From a virus, in IMG/VR virus record IMGVR_UViG_3300008266_000155, positions 1 to 59,303 of that record: 59,303 nt of DNA; one strand, written 5' to 3'. A program made the position numbers and the translations under genes. Below are positions 48,491-57,823 of the stretch, piece after piece. Within the stretch, counting starts at the first letter, position 1; every line of letters begins with the position of its first letter. Under the pieces are notes generated by a model. It saw only the letters and a list, made by a program, of their open reading frames with translations. It was not told where the DNA came from and did no database searches.

Positions 48491-50404
48491 ATGCGCTATG
48501 GCCCGCTCCCTCCGAAGCAACTGCCGTATCAGGACATGGCCGTTGTCATGGTCCACGCCGAGCGCCACCAGCGCGCGGCGGCGGCGTTTGGCAAATGGGC
48601 GCCAGGCGCAAAGCAGGCCGTCGACATGTTCGAGGGCCGGCAATGGACCTTCGACCAGATCAAGGCGATGGTCGATCGCCCCGCGCTGACGTTCAACACG
48701 ATCTCGCCGCTGGTGCGGCTGGTGCTCGGCTATCAGCGCAACAACAAGTCCGACATCAAGTTCCAGCCGAGCACGGACTCGGTCAGCTCGGAGGAGGTGG
48801 CGACGATCCTGTCGCAGCTCGAAAAGAGCATCGCGATCATCACCCAGCAGGAGTACGTCGACGCCGAGGTGTTCATGGACGGCATCGTCACCGGCCGCGG
48901 CTGGTTCCAGACCTTGCTCGACTTCGACAACAACGACCTGGGCGAGGCGATCACGCGCGCCTGCGACCCGTTCACGGTCATGCCGGATCCCGACGGCGAC
49001 ACCTACAACCTCAACCAGACCTGCGGCTTCATCAACAAGACCAAGATGGTCAGCATCGACGAGCTGGAAGCCACCTATGGCCGCAACGCCGCCGACCTGC
49101 TGCGACCGTACACCATGGGGCGCACGCCGCTGGCGCCGATCAGCTCCGTTGTTGTTGGCGACGAGGTGACGCCCGTCCGCTATTGGGGCAACCGCGACGA
49201 TCGCAACGACGACTGGTGGGACACCTTCTACGCCACCATGGGCGACTTCGTGGACACCGCCCGCAAATCGATCCGCATCATCGACACCGAGCACTATGTG
49301 CGCGAGGAGCGGAACGTCATCATCGACCTCGAGACGGGCGACAAGAAGGTGCTGCCCGAACACTTCACCCAGCAGCAGCTCGAGAAGATCCTGCTGTTCT
49401 GCGAGATGAACAACAACCCGGTGAAGCTGCAGCGCCGCATGGTGTCGCGCGTGCAGTGGACGACCATGTGCGGCGACATGCTGCTCTACAACAAGCCCTC
49501 GCCCTACCAGTCGTTCAGCCTGACCGGATACTTCCCGTATTTCCGCCGCGGCTTCACGCGTGGCATGGTCGAGGATCTGATCGATCCGCAGCGCGAGAAG
49601 AACAAGCGCCGCTCGGTCGAGATCGACATGGTGTCGAAGCTCTCGAACGGCGGGTGGATGGTGCATGAGGACGCGCTGACGCCCGAGAATTGGATCCGCC
49701 ACAAGCGGTTCAGCTCGACGCCTGGCTACACGATGAAGTGGAAGGGCGAGCAAAGGCCCGAGCAGATCCAGCCGGCCGCCTCGCCAGTCGCGCATGAGCG
49801 GCTGGAAAAGAACGCCGACGAGGACATGCGCAAGATCAGCGGCATCAACGAGTCCGCGCTCGGCGAGCTGGACCGTGTGCAGTCCGGCCGCGCGATCGAG
49901 GCCCGGCAGAAGCAGGCCGTCATCGCGATCCAGCTCTACATGGACAACTTCGCGCGCTCGAAGTCCCTGCTGGGCGCGAAGCGGCTCGAGCTGATCCAGA
50001 ACCACTACACCGAGGAGCGCATCTACCGGGTGCTCGGCGAGGACGGCAAATACTCGCAGGTGGTCATCAACCGTCAGCAGCAAGACCCGAGCGGCGGCGC
50101 AATGCGCATCCTGGGCGACGTCACGCTCGGCAAATACACCGCCGTCGTCGATCAAGCGCCAATGTCGGCCACGTTCGCGTCCGCGCAGTTCGACGAGATG
50201 ATGCAGCTCATGGAGAAGATGGGCCCGATCATTCAGCAGCAGCTCCCCATGTTCGCGGATCTCGTCATCGACATGTCCACCCTGCCTCGCAAGCAGGAGT
50301 GGATTCAGCGCATGCAGCAGGCCGCGCAGGCGGCCGCCGCAGCGCAGCAGGCTATGCCGCCCGGCGGGGCACCAGCAGCCGGCGGCGCCCCGCCTCCGGT
50401 CTAA
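48491..50404 (+). CDS. Portal protein, P22 type
   Basis: 637 residues, close to the P22 portal in length. The core contains FNTISPLVRLVLGYQRNNKS, the wing has RYWGNRDDRNDDWWDTFYAT, and the crown region GINESALGELDRVQSGRAIE is typical of P22-type portals. The long C-terminal helix (MQQAAQAAAAAQQAMPPGG) fits a barrel. It forms the dodecamer through which DNA enters and leaves and contacts the terminase and head-tail adaptor. Confidence 0.9.
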   Translation: MRYGPLPPKQLPYQDMAVVMVHAERHQRAAAAFGKWAPGAKQAVDMFEGRQWTFDQIKAMVDRPALTFNTISPLVRLVLGYQRNNKSDIKFQPSTDSVSSEEVATILSQLEKSIAIITQQEYVDAEVFMDGIVTGRGWFQTLLDFDNNDLGEAITRACDPFTVMPDPDGDTYNLNQTCGFINKTKMVSIDELEATYGRNAADLLRPYTMGRTPLAPISSVVVGDEVTPVRYWGNRDDRNDDWWDTFYATMGDFVDTARKSIRIIDTEHYVREERNVIIDLETGDKKVLPEHFTQQQLEKILLFCEMNNNPVKLQRRMVSRVQWTTMCGDMLLYNKPSPYQSFSLTGYFPYFRRGFTRGMVEDLIDPQREKNKRRSVEIDMVSKLSNGGWMVHEDALTPENWIRHKRFSSTPGYTMKWKGEQRPEQIQPAASPVAHERLEKNADEDMRKISGINESALGELDRVQSGRAIEARQKQAVIAIQLYMDNFARSKSLLGAKRLELIQNHYTEERIYRVLGEDGKYSQVVINRQQQDPSGGAMRILGDVTLGKYTAVVDQAPMSATFASAQFDEMMQLMEKMGPIIQQQLPMFADLVIDMSTLPRKQEWIQRMQQAAQAAAAAQQAMPPGGAPAAGGAPPPV

Positions 50405-50419
50405 CCGAGGACCATTCCC

Positions 50420-51094
50420 ATGACCCGTATCGTCGAGATCTCCAATTCGGAGGCCACCGGCTCCGAGCGCTCCGTCGTCGTGATGTCGCTCGCGCCCGGC
50501 AGCCGCACGCCCCAGCCGCTCGCCACGATCGAGCCCGGGCGCAGCCACGTCGCCTTTGTTTATTGCGGCGCGATCGTCCTGATCGCCGATCGCTCGCTCG
50601 AACAGTTCCCGGGTCTGGTCGCCGCGGCGCCTGAGCGCGATGAGCCCGTCGTGATCGTCGACGAGTTCACGGCCGAGGAGCGCGAGCTGATTGTCGCGCT
50701 TCGAGACAATGGCGTTGCGATCGGGCCCGACATGGTCGATATGCTGCGCACGAGCCCGGCGCCCGACGCCAACGCCGGCGAGCTGGTCGCCGCGCTGACC
50801 GGCGGCCCGGCCCCCGAGGCGCCGCCCGAGGGCTTCGTCATGATGACCGTGGCCGACGTCGAGGACTATCAGCGGCTGGCCAAGGCCGAGACGCAGCGCG
50901 CCAATCAGGAGCTGGAGAAGGCCGCGCAGCAGCGGGCGGCCGCCGAGCCCGCGGTCAAGATCGTCCTGCCGCCCGCGATGGAGCGCATGACCAAAGCCGA
51001 GCTGCAGGCGTTCGCCGACGCCAACGCGATCCCGCTGCCGGAAGACGCGACCAAGGCCGTCATGCTCGACATCATCAACGCCGCCGCCGCCTGA
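50420..51094 (+). CDS. Head-region protein with SAP/HeH-like C-terminus
   Basis: 224 residues. The first 70 are beta-rich (RSVVVMSLAPGSRTPQPLAT), the middle acidic and Pro/Ala-rich, then a coiled coil, and residues 190-224 (MTKAELQAFADANAIPLPED, then ATKAVMLDIINAA) match the short helix-extended-helix found in SAP/HeH nucleic acid-binding motifs. It may bind DNA at the head. Followed directly by a terminator. Confidence 0.6.
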   Translation: MTRIVEISNSEATGSERSVVVMSLAPGSRTPQPLATIEPGRSHVAFVYCGAIVLIADRSLEQFPGLVAAAPERDEPVVIVDEFTAEERELIVALRDNGVAIGPDMVDMLRTSPAPDANAGELVAALTGGPAPEAPPEGFVMMTVADVEDYQRLAKAETQRANQELEKAAQQRAAAEPAVKIVLPPAMERMTKAELQAFADANAIPLPEDATKAVMLDIINAAAA

Positions 51095-51123
51095 CGCACG
51101 CGCCCGGCCGCTGACCACCCCAG

Positions 51124-51152
51124 CCCCGCTGCCGTCCTGGCGGCGGGGTTTT
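51124..51152 (+). terminator. Rho-independent terminator after the portal operon
   Basis: A 10-bp stem CCCCGCTGCC with GGCGGCGGGG (one T-G pair), loop GTCCT, then TTTT. Separates portal genes from capsid genes. Confidence 0.85.
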
Positions 51153-51167
51153 CACAGGAGCACCACC

Positions 51168-51710
51168 ATGGGCCACAAGCTCTCCGACGAAACCCTCATC
51201 ACGCCCGCGCTGCTGCGCCGCTTCATCGCCGAGGGCGAGCTGGAAGACGGCAACGGCCAGCACTTCGCCGTGATCCAGATGCAGGATGGCAGCTATTGCG
51301 AGTACAACCCGTACAGCCCCGAGGCCGATCCTCTGCAGGCTGGCTGGGTGCGTGACGTGCTGCGCATGCTGAACAGCGAGCTTCACTATGACGGCGCGTG
51401 GGTCTGCTGCTTCACGCATCCGGCGCCGACCGGGCTCGTGCAGCGCTTCGTCGAATACAACCGCTGCTGCTGGATCTGGCTGGACCGCGACGGCGATCCG
51501 CAGTTCACCTCCGATTGGGTGAAGGACGGCCACCATCAGCACCTCGATTTCGCCGACGTCGTGATCTCCGGCGTCGTGTCGCAGGTGCAGCGGTGCGAGA
51601 TGGCCTATTCCGCCTACTTCGAGATGATGCAGACCGACATGCTCGACGCGAAGCCCGAGCACAAATTCCGCCGGGCGCTCGGCGAGAAGGCCCCGTCCGC
51701 GCGCTCGTGA
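51168..51710 (+). CDS. Unknown protein between portal and capsid genes
   Basis: 180 residues, preceded by CAGGAG. Cys/Trp/Tyr-rich centre (GAWVCCFTHPAPTG, FVEYNRCCWIWLDRDGD) with two CC pairs, and a helical end. No family recognised. It stands alone between a terminator and a hairpin, so it may be a separately controlled gene. Confidence 0.6.
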   Translation: MGHKLSDETLITPALLRRFIAEGELEDGNGQHFAVIQMQDGSYCEYNPYSPEADPLQAGWVRDVLRMLNSELHYDGAWVCCFTHPAPTGLVQRFVEYNRCCWIWLDRDGDPQFTSDWVKDGHHQHLDFADVVISGVVSQVQRCEMAYSAYFEMMQTDMLDAKPEHKFRRALGEKAPSARS

Positions 51711-51759
51711 GCCCTTTGCGCGATTGCAAGATCGCCCCTTTTCGAGTAGCCCTGAATCT

Positions 51760-51785
51760 GGCGCCAGCGCTTATTTGCTGGCGCC
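51760..51785 (+). repeat. Perfect hairpin upstream of the scaffold gene
   Basis: Nine perfect pairs, GGCGCCAGC with GCTGGCGCC, around GCTTATTT. No T run follows, so it may be a leader structure or weak terminator. Confidence 0.65.
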
Positions 51786-51907
51786 GCCCATAACCGGGGG
51801 CATAGCCGGGTCTTTCGGGTGCTGTTGGTCGTGCCAGCAGGGGATGAGCCGCTGATCCCTAAATCGAGCGTTACCGCGATCGCCCCGCGACAGGAGATGC
51901 GAAGACT

Positions 51908-52912
51908 ATGTCTGGACCAGCAGTTGATGCCGGCGACACCGACGTTCGCCCCGCGATTGTCGATGCCGACGATCTTGAACTAGCCAATGCGAAGGCCGCA
52001 GCCGAAGCCGAGAAGGGCGGCGGGCAAGCAGATGGCGAAGACCTGATCGAAGGAGCCGACGCAGACCCGAACCCCGCGGATTTCGTTCCCGGCAAGCCCA
52101 GCAGGGCAGCCCCGGTCATGATCCCCAAGGGCCGTTTCGACGAAGCCACCACCAAGCTGCAGCGCGAGCGCGACGAAGCGCTCCAACGCGAAGCCTACCT
52201 GGCCGGCCAGATCGAGGCGATGAAGGCTCTGCAGCAGCAGCCCGGTCAGCCGGACAAGCCCGCAGCCCAACAGCCGCCGGCGCGCACGGTCGACCAGATC
52301 CAGCAGGAGATCGAGGCCAACGCCACGAAATTCGACAACGGCGAAATCACCTACGCCGAGATGAAGAAGATCGAGCGACAGCTTGAGCGCGAGGAGCGCG
52401 AGCTGACAGCCCCGAAGCCTGCCGCTGCCGCATCATCGGAAGGGGACAAGCTCTATCTCGACACGCTCACCGCGCAGATCGAGAAGGACCACCCCTACAT
52501 CACGCTGATCCAAAGCCCGGCCGACTTCGAGTTCCTGAAAAGGAAAGCGGCGGAAAGCCTGGCGGCGGAAGGCTGGCGGAATCCGGGCGGTGACATGGGC
52601 GCGTATCAGTACCGCCTGCGCATCGCCGAGATGGCCGACCAGTACGGCGAGATGCTGACTGGCACGAAGCTGACCGGCCCAGCCGCGAAGCCCGCGCCAA
52701 CCGGACAACAGGCACCGCGCTCGCCCCAAGCAGCAGCGCGCGAGGCCAAGCTCAATTTAGCGGCTGACCTGCCGCCCGACATCGCCCGCATGGGAACGGC
52801 CGGCGATGGCGCAAGCGGACAGCTCAGTGACGAGCAGATCATGGCGATGTCTGACGACGAACTCGCCAACCTGCCCACCGCAACTCGTAGGAAACTTCTC
52901 GGTTCTTCCTGA
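51908..52912 (+). CDS. Scaffolding-like protein
   Basis: 334 residues directly before the capsid gene. An acidic, Ala-rich N-terminus, a conserved-style PKGRFDEATTKLQRERDE leading into a coiled coil (about 75-160), a helical domain and a basic C-terminal end. This acid-coil-basic layout is typical of podovirus scaffolds that guide procapsid assembly and then leave. No protease motif is seen. Confidence 0.75.
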   Translation: MSGPAVDAGDTDVRPAIVDADDLELANAKAAAEAEKGGGQADGEDLIEGADADPNPADFVPGKPSRAAPVMIPKGRFDEATTKLQRERDEALQREAYLAGQIEAMKALQQQPGQPDKPAAQQPPARTVDQIQQEIEANATKFDNGEITYAEMKKIERQLEREERELTAPKPAAAASSEGDKLYLDTLTAQIEKDHPYITLIQSPADFEFLKRKAAESLAAEGWRNPGGDMGAYQYRLRIAEMADQYGEMLTGTKLTGPAAKPAPTGQQAPRSPQAAAREAKLNLAADLPPDIARMGTAGDGASGQLSDEQIMAMSDDELANLPTATRRKLLGSS

Positions 52913-52930
52913 CCCCAAAGGGGAACCACC

Positions 52931-54043
52931 ATGAGCGTTACCGATTTCGGCGCACTCTCCATCGCCAACAAGCGCGTGTGGGCTGCTGAGACGTGGAAGG
53001 CCGGCCGCGACCAGTCGTTCTGGTTCGCGAACGGATTCATCGGCGGCAGCGACAGCGATGCCAACTCCGTCATCCAGCGCGTGACCAAGCTCACCGAGAC
53101 GGATCGCGGCCTCGAATGCGTCATGCAGCTCGTGCAGGATCTCGTCGGTGACGGCGTCGTCGGCGACAACGAGCTGGACGGCAACGAGGAGGCGATGGTC
53201 AATGACGCCATCGTCATCCGCATCGACCAGCTCCGCAACGGCGTGAAGTCCAAGGGCGAAATGGCCGAGCAGGCCACCGTCATTCGCTTCCGCGAGCAGG
53301 GCAAGGACAAGCTGGCGTTCTGGCTGTCCGACAAGCTCGACGAGCTGATGTTCCTCACCCTGTCGGGCCGGGCCTACACCCTGCGCACCGACGGCGCGAC
53401 GCGCGTCAACTCGCAGCTCCCGAGCCTGCGCTTCGCGGCCGACGTCGCGGCGGCCACGAGCGGCCGAATCATCCATGCCGGCTCGGCCACCTCCGAGGGC
53501 TCGATCACCGCATCCGACAAGATGTCGTGGTCCGTCGTCGTGCGGGCGAACACGCTGGCCAAGGAGAAGCGCCTCAAGCCCCTGCGCAGCGGCGGCAAGC
53601 AGCACTTCGCCATGGTCATGCACCCCCGCCAGGAGCGCGATCTGCTGCTGGATCCGACCTACCAGACGATCCTTCGCACCGCCGAGAAGCCCGGCAAGGA
53701 CAACCCGCTGTTCCAGGGCGCCATGGCGACCGTGAGCGGCACGATCCTCTACAGCCACAACAAGGTGTTCAACACCTCCGGGCTGACGTCCGGCAGCAAA
53801 TGGGGATCGGGCGGCCTCGTCGACGGCGCGCAGGCGCTGATGATGGGCGCGCAGGCCGGCGGCATCGCGATGATCGGCAACATGTTCTGGCGGGAGTCGG
53901 ACAAGACCGATTACAACAACCGCCCGGGCATCGGTACCGGCCGCAAGATCGGCATGCTCAAGCCGCAGTTCAAGTCGATCTTCGACTCGAACACTCGGCA
54001 GGATTTCAGCCTGATCTCGGTCAAGACCGCCGCCAGCGCCTGA
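52931..54043 (+). CDS. Major capsid protein, N4-gp56 family (DUF4043)
   Basis: 370 residues. The N-terminus (KRVWAAETWKAGRDQSFW) and the conserved LVGDGVVGDNELDGNEEAM, KGEMAEQATVIRFREQGKD and HFAMVMHPRQERDLL match PF13252. The family has the HK97 fold and builds the icosahedral shell. A strong ribosome site (AAAGGGG) precedes it and a perfect hairpin follows, as expected for the most abundant protein. Confidence 0.9.
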   Translation: MSVTDFGALSIANKRVWAAETWKAGRDQSFWFANGFIGGSDSDANSVIQRVTKLTETDRGLECVMQLVQDLVGDGVVGDNELDGNEEAMVNDAIVIRIDQLRNGVKSKGEMAEQATVIRFREQGKDKLAFWLSDKLDELMFLTLSGRAYTLRTDGATRVNSQLPSLRFAADVAAATSGRIIHAGSATSEGSITASDKMSWSVVVRANTLAKEKRLKPLRSGGKQHFAMVMHPRQERDLLLDPTYQTILRTAEKPGKDNPLFQGAMATVSGTILYSHNKVFNTSGLTSGSKWGSGGLVDGAQALMMGAQAGGIAMIGNMFWRESDKTDYNNRPGIGTGRKIGMLKPQFKSIFDSNTRQDFSLISVKTAASA

Positions 54044-54055
54044 TTGTTATAGCGA

Positions 54056-54078
54056 GGCCGGGCTGATGAAGCCCGGCC
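54056..54078 (+). repeat. Perfect hairpin after the capsid gene
   Basis: Nine perfect pairs, GGCCGGGCT with AGCCCGGCC, around GATGA. There is no T run; it may stabilise the capsid mRNA end or act as a processing site. Confidence 0.7.
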
Positions 54079-54133
54079 ATCGCACCGCAGCCGCCTTCAC
54101 CTTCATTCTTCTTTGTCCGGAAAGGGCAACAAG

Positions 54134-54859
54134 ATGGCCACCAATCGCACTCGCTTCTCGATCCAGTTGAAGGACGCCGTCACGGGCGCTTCCATCATCT
54201 CGGCGGGCGGCAAGGTTATCGTCTGCCAGGCCGGCACGCCCGATAAGGCGACGCTGTTCTCCGATGCCGACGGCACCTCGCTCGCCAACCCGCTGACCCC
54301 CACCCGCGGCTTCATCGAGTTCTGGACGCTCGACACGCTCGCCAGCGTGGATCTCTACATCATGTCGCCGACCGGGCACTTCCTGTCGCTCAGCGGCGTC
54401 GTGGCGTCCGGCCTCAACGAAATCGCCGTCGCCACCAACGAGCGCCAGGGCACGATGAAGATCCCGTTCTCGATCGCCGACACCACCGCGACGACCGAGA
54501 CGAACACCGGCATCGCCATCCCGGCGACCGGCGCCATTCAGCCGAGCCCGCTGCTGCTGGTGACCGCTATCGACGCCACCGAGACGATCGACGTCGGCAC
54601 CCTGTCCACCGACGGCGGCGACGCCGACGGCTTCCTCGTCACCGCCTCCGTGGCGGCGCTGGGTCTGGTCAAGGGCTCGCTGGCCAACGGCGCGACGACG
54701 CTCGGCGCGCTGCTGTTCGTCGTCGACTCGGCGAACGCGGGCGACGAAGCCCCCGAGCAGAACGTGTCGATGGCCGGCAAGACCATCACCTACACGCTCA
54801 CTGCCGGCTCCGACACGGCGAAGGGTTTCATCATCCTGCCGTACCACCTGGCCGCCTGA
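54134..54859 (+). CDS. Putative head decoration protein
   Basis: 241 residues from ATG 54134 (a TTG 21 bases earlier is less likely). Entirely beta-rich with Thr/Ala/Gly repeats (RTRFSIQLKDAVTGASIISA and GFIEFWTLDTLASVDLYIMS). Found directly after capsid genes in many podoviruses, so a capsid cement or spike role is likely but not shown. Confidence 0.6.
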   Translation: MATNRTRFSIQLKDAVTGASIISAGGKVIVCQAGTPDKATLFSDADGTSLANPLTPTRGFIEFWTLDTLASVDLYIMSPTGHFLSLSGVVASGLNEIAVATNERQGTMKIPFSIADTTATTETNTGIAIPATGAIQPSPLLLVTAIDATETIDVGTLSTDGGDADGFLVTASVAALGLVKGSLANGATTLGALLFVVDSANAGDEAPEQNVSMAGKTITYTLTAGSDTAKGFIILPYHLAA

Positions 54860-54866
54860 TCCCGGT

Positions 54867-54946
54867 CAGATTGCGGGGAGGCCGGGCGGGCTCTCGCAGC
54901 CCGTCCGGCCTTTCTCCCGCATCGCCTACGCCTACCCCGCAATCTG
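54867..54946 (+). repeat. Nested long inverted repeats between two structural genes
   Basis: An outer perfect 12-bp pair, CAGATTGCGGGG (54867-54878) with CCCCGCAATCTG (54935-54946), encloses the inner terminator stem. The outer pair ends just before the ribosome site of the next gene, so the alternative folds could couple termination with translation. Confidence 0.65.
54879..54915 (+). terminator. Strong terminator-like stem after the decoration gene
   Basis: A 14-bp stem (54879-54892 with 54898-54911, one G-T pair), loop CTCGC, then TTTCTCC. Longest simple stem seen in the window. Confidence 0.75.
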
Positions 54947-54962
54947 AGAAGGACCGCACCCC

Positions 54963-55514
54963 ATGGCCACCGAGACGCCCGCCGCGCAGGAGCGCAAGGC
55001 TTTCCTCATCGACACGACCGCCCAGCCCGACAACCAGATCGCCGGCGGGCAGGTCATCGCGGGCCACCGCGAGCACAGCATGCTCGTCAACGGCACCATC
55101 CGCACCTATCGCTTCGAGCACAACAAGCCCGTCGAGATGCCCTGGGCCGTGGCCGCGCAGTTCCTGCGCACACCGTCTTTCCTGCTGACCAACGCCAACG
55201 GCGACCCGATCAGCTTCAAGGGTCCGCCGCGCCAGCCCGACGAGCTGCAGGCCGGCGAGCGCATCGTCGTGGGGCTCGACGAGACGATCGCCCGGCTTGA
55301 GGAGCTGCAGCACAGCGCCCTTCTGCTGCGCGCGCTGCGCATGCCGAACGGCGAGAGCATGGCGCAGGTTCTCGACCGCGAGACGATCATCGAGTTCATC
55401 ATGACCAGCAAGCGGGCGACGCAGCAGAAGAACGCCGTCGACGACCGCAAGGCCGACGGCTTCGCCAGCTTCATCCCCGAGGCGGAGGACGAAGGCGAGA
55501 TCGCGCTGTTCTAA
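54963..55514 (+). CDS. Structural-region protein, unknown
   Basis: 183 residues. N-terminal beta part (QVIAGHREHSMLVNGTIRTY), then a Pro-containing loop and a helical C-terminal half (LRALRMPNGESMAQVLDRET). Lies between decoration and adaptor genes. No family recognised; a head-completion role is possible. Confidence 0.6.
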   Translation: MATETPAAQERKAFLIDTTAQPDNQIAGGQVIAGHREHSMLVNGTIRTYRFEHNKPVEMPWAVAAQFLRTPSFLLTNANGDPISFKGPPRQPDELQAGERIVVGLDETIARLEELQHSALLLRALRMPNGESMAQVLDRETIIEFIMTSKRATQQKNAVDDRKADGFASFIPEAEDEGEIALF

Positions 55515-55565
55515 GCGCGAGCGCGCCGCCGAGGACCATCCTGATCGAGACGAGGAACCCGCCGA

Positions 55566-56381
55566 ATGTCACGCCAGCTCACAGCCAAGGAAATCTGCGA
55601 GCAGGCCCTTGCCATGATCGGCGAGTTCCCGACGTCCGATTCCGCGCCCGACGGCGAGACGCTGCGCCGCGCGCTGACGTGGCTCGACATTGCCATGTCC
55701 CATGTCGCGGGCACGACGCGGCTGTTCTTCCTGATCCCCGAGACGATCACGCTGACGCTGGTGGCCGGCCAGCAGGCTTATCCGCTGCTGGCCTCGCTCG
55801 GCGCCGCCTTCCCCAGCGATGGCATCCAGTTCCCGGTCGACGCCGCGCTCGAAGACGACAACGGCAACCGTGTCCCGATCACGATTGTGACGCGCGAGGA
55901 CCGCGAGCGGATCTGGAAGCCGGGCGTCGTCGGCACGCCCCAGGTGGTCTACATCGACCGCCTGCTGGCGCCGACCCTCTACACCTATCCGACCCTCTCC
56001 GCGGACGAGACGCGCACCTACACGCTCAAGCTGGTGATCCAGCGCTATGCGCCCAACGTCTCGCCGTCCGGCGTGTCCGGCAACCGGCCGCAGGGCTCCC
56101 GGCTCACCGAGTTCCGGCAGGCTTGGTCGCAGTACCTCATCTACCGGCTGTCGCAGCACATCGGCTCCGGCCCGGTTCGCGCGCTGCCGCTGCAGCGGAT
56201 CAACGCCTATGAGCGGCAGGCCGATCTGGCGCTGCGCCAGCTCAATGCGTTCGAGAACCAGCAGCACGACACCGAGGATCCGGTCACGCGCGGCTATGCG
56301 CTCGAAGACTACACCGACATGCGCCCGGCCGAGGATGTCGGCTACGGCTACGATTACGGCAACCGCAGGCGGGGATATTGA
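55566..56381 (+). CDS. Head-tail adaptor, P22 gp4-like
   Basis: 271 residues. Helical start (LTAKEICEQALAMIGEFPTS), then RRALTWLDIAMSHVAGTTRL followed by beta strands (TLVAGQQAYPLL), and a middle EFRQAWSQYLIYRLSQHIGS. This matches adaptor/tail accessory factors that bind below the portal in podoviruses. The C-terminal tail is Tyr/Gly-rich (GYGYDYGNRRRGY) and probably flexible. The P22 gp4 comparison is from layout. Confidence 0.65.
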   Translation: MSRQLTAKEICEQALAMIGEFPTSDSAPDGETLRRALTWLDIAMSHVAGTTRLFFLIPETITLTLVAGQQAYPLLASLGAAFPSDGIQFPVDAALEDDNGNRVPITIVTREDRERIWKPGVVGTPQVVYIDRLLAPTLYTYPTLSADETRTYTLKLVIQRYAPNVSPSGVSGNRPQGSRLTEFRQAWSQYLIYRLSQHIGSGPVRALPLQRINAYERQADLALRQLNAFENQQHDTEDPVTRGYALEDYTDMRPAEDVGYGYDYGNRRRGY

Positions 56382-56384
56382 TCG

Positions 56385-57449
56385 ATGGCGTTCCGCGCAT
56401 CCGTCCGCGACTTCCAGCTCGCCAACCCGCTCTATGTCGGCGCGGAGGTCCGGTTCTTCACCGTCGACATCAACGGCGCCAAGACGACGACGCTGGCCAC
56501 GCTCTATGCCAACCCGACCGGATCGACGCAGCTCGTCAACCCGCAGACGCTCGACGGCGACGGCAAGTTTGTCGCCCCCGTCTATTTCGAGCAGGCCATG
56601 GTGGCCGAGATCATCGGCGCGACCGTAGGCAGCGGCGAGACAGGCATCATCCAGCCCGTCGGCCGCTGGCGCGGGCTGTGGACCACGGCCACGATGTACC
56701 TGACGAACGACTTCATCCAGGCGGGCCCGGCCGATCCGCTGACCGAGGACAACATCTACGTCGCCCGGCTCAACTTCATGTCGCTCGGCACGCTCGCGCT
56801 CGACATTGCGGCCGGCAATGTCGAGCTGGTGTTCGACGCGCAGGACTTCCAAGTTGAGGTCGATGCGGCAATCGCCGCCGCCGCCGCGGCAGAAGCCGCA
56901 GCCGCCACGCTCAACGGCGCCCAGCGCACCGTGCAGGCATATCAGAGCGCGCCGCCCGGCAGCCCCACCACCGGCCACCAGTACCTTGTGCTGACGGCAG
57001 GCTCCGGCGCCTGGGCAGGGCAGAGCGAGAAGGTCGCGACGTGGACCGGCAGCGCGTGGACCTTCCTGACGCCGTCAACCGGCTGGTCGGCATTCAACAT
57101 CGCCACCAATCGGGTGCTTTTCTTCTTCGGCGGCGTTTGGCGCGTCTCATCGCTCGGCCTCGATGATCTGACCGATGTCGATCTCGTCACCACGCCGCCC
57201 ACCACTGGCGACGGGCTTGTCTATAACGGCACCAACTTCGTGCCCGGCGCGGCCGGCGGCGGCATGTTCCGCGGCAACAACGGCACGGTCGGCTCGCGCG
57301 TCGGCGACATCATCCGCGTCAATGCGCAGACCCTCACCGCTGACGTGACGATCGCCGCAACCGAAAACGCATCCGCGACCGGGCCCCTGGCGGTCAACAC
57401 CGGCATCACCCTGACCGTTTCCTCTGGCGCAACTTTGGTGGTCATATGA
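56385..57449 (+). CDS. Tail fibre protein with DUF2793-like domain
   Basis: 354 residues. N-terminal 140 residues form a particle-binding part (FRASVRDFQLANPLYVGAEV). An Ala-rich trimer coil (about 160-180) is followed by a DUF2793-like domain (PGSPTTGHQYLVLTAGSGAW, then WTGSAWTFLTPSTGW and LFFFGGVWR). A C-terminal Thr/Ala beta segment ends at LTVSSGATLVV. It overlaps the first of three fibre-tip genes by 4 bases. Confidence 0.75.
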   Translation: MAFRASVRDFQLANPLYVGAEVRFFTVDINGAKTTTLATLYANPTGSTQLVNPQTLDGDGKFVAPVYFEQAMVAEIIGATVGSGETGIIQPVGRWRGLWTTATMYLTNDFIQAGPADPLTEDNIYVARLNFMSLGTLALDIAAGNVELVFDAQDFQVEVDAAIAAAAAAEAAAATLNGAQRTVQAYQSAPPGSPTTGHQYLVLTAGSGAWAGQSEKVATWTGSAWTFLTPSTGWSAFNIATNRVLFFFGGVWRVSSLGLDDLTDVDLVTTPPTTGDGLVYNGTNFVPGAAGGGMFRGNNGTVGSRVGDIIRVNAQTLTADVTIAATENASATGPLAVNTGITLTVSSGATLVVI

Positions 57450-57823
57450 GCACGGTCCGAGCAGCTACGCTATCCAACGTCGCAGGCACCGGCTCGCCGG
57501 CCATCACCGGCGGCGAGCTGTCGCGTGCTCGGTTCAATCTGAATGGAACTGGCACCATCGCGGCGCGAGATAGTTTCAATGTGTCCGGCTTCACTGACAA
57601 TGGAACCGGCGACTATACGGCGACTTTCTCAACGGCAATGCCAAATGCGGATTTTACTGGAGTAAGCTCAGGAGCGATTGTGGCGACAATCACTGTCGGC
57701 TCTCAATACAGTCTTGCACCAAGAGCTACCACTGTTGGGTCATATCGAGTTTTGTTCATCAACGGTGGCGCTGGCGCTGATCCTGACACCGCTATGTGCG
57801 CCATCTTCGGAGACATCCCATGA
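57446..57823 (+). CDS. Fibre-tip protein 1 of three related proteins
   Basis: 125 residues: a short N-terminal leader (MSTVRAATLSNVAGTG), then LNGTGTIAARDSFNVSGFTD and NGTGDYTATFSTAMPNADFT, ending CAIFGDIP. This module is widespread at the ends of phage tail fibres and probably binds receptor. Here it is a separate gene, coupled to its neighbours by 4-base overlaps. Confidence 0.75.
   Translation: MSTVRAATLSNVAGTGSPAITGGELSRARFNLNGTGTIAARDSFNVSGFTDNGTGDYTATFSTAMPNADFTGVSSGAIVATITVGSQYSLAPRATTVGSYRVLFINGGAGADPDTAMCAIFGDIP

Noticed and set aside
48401-51118. Open minus-strand frame of 905 residues opposite the portal region
   Set aside because: Shadow of the portal and its neighbour genes, with no protein-like motifs.
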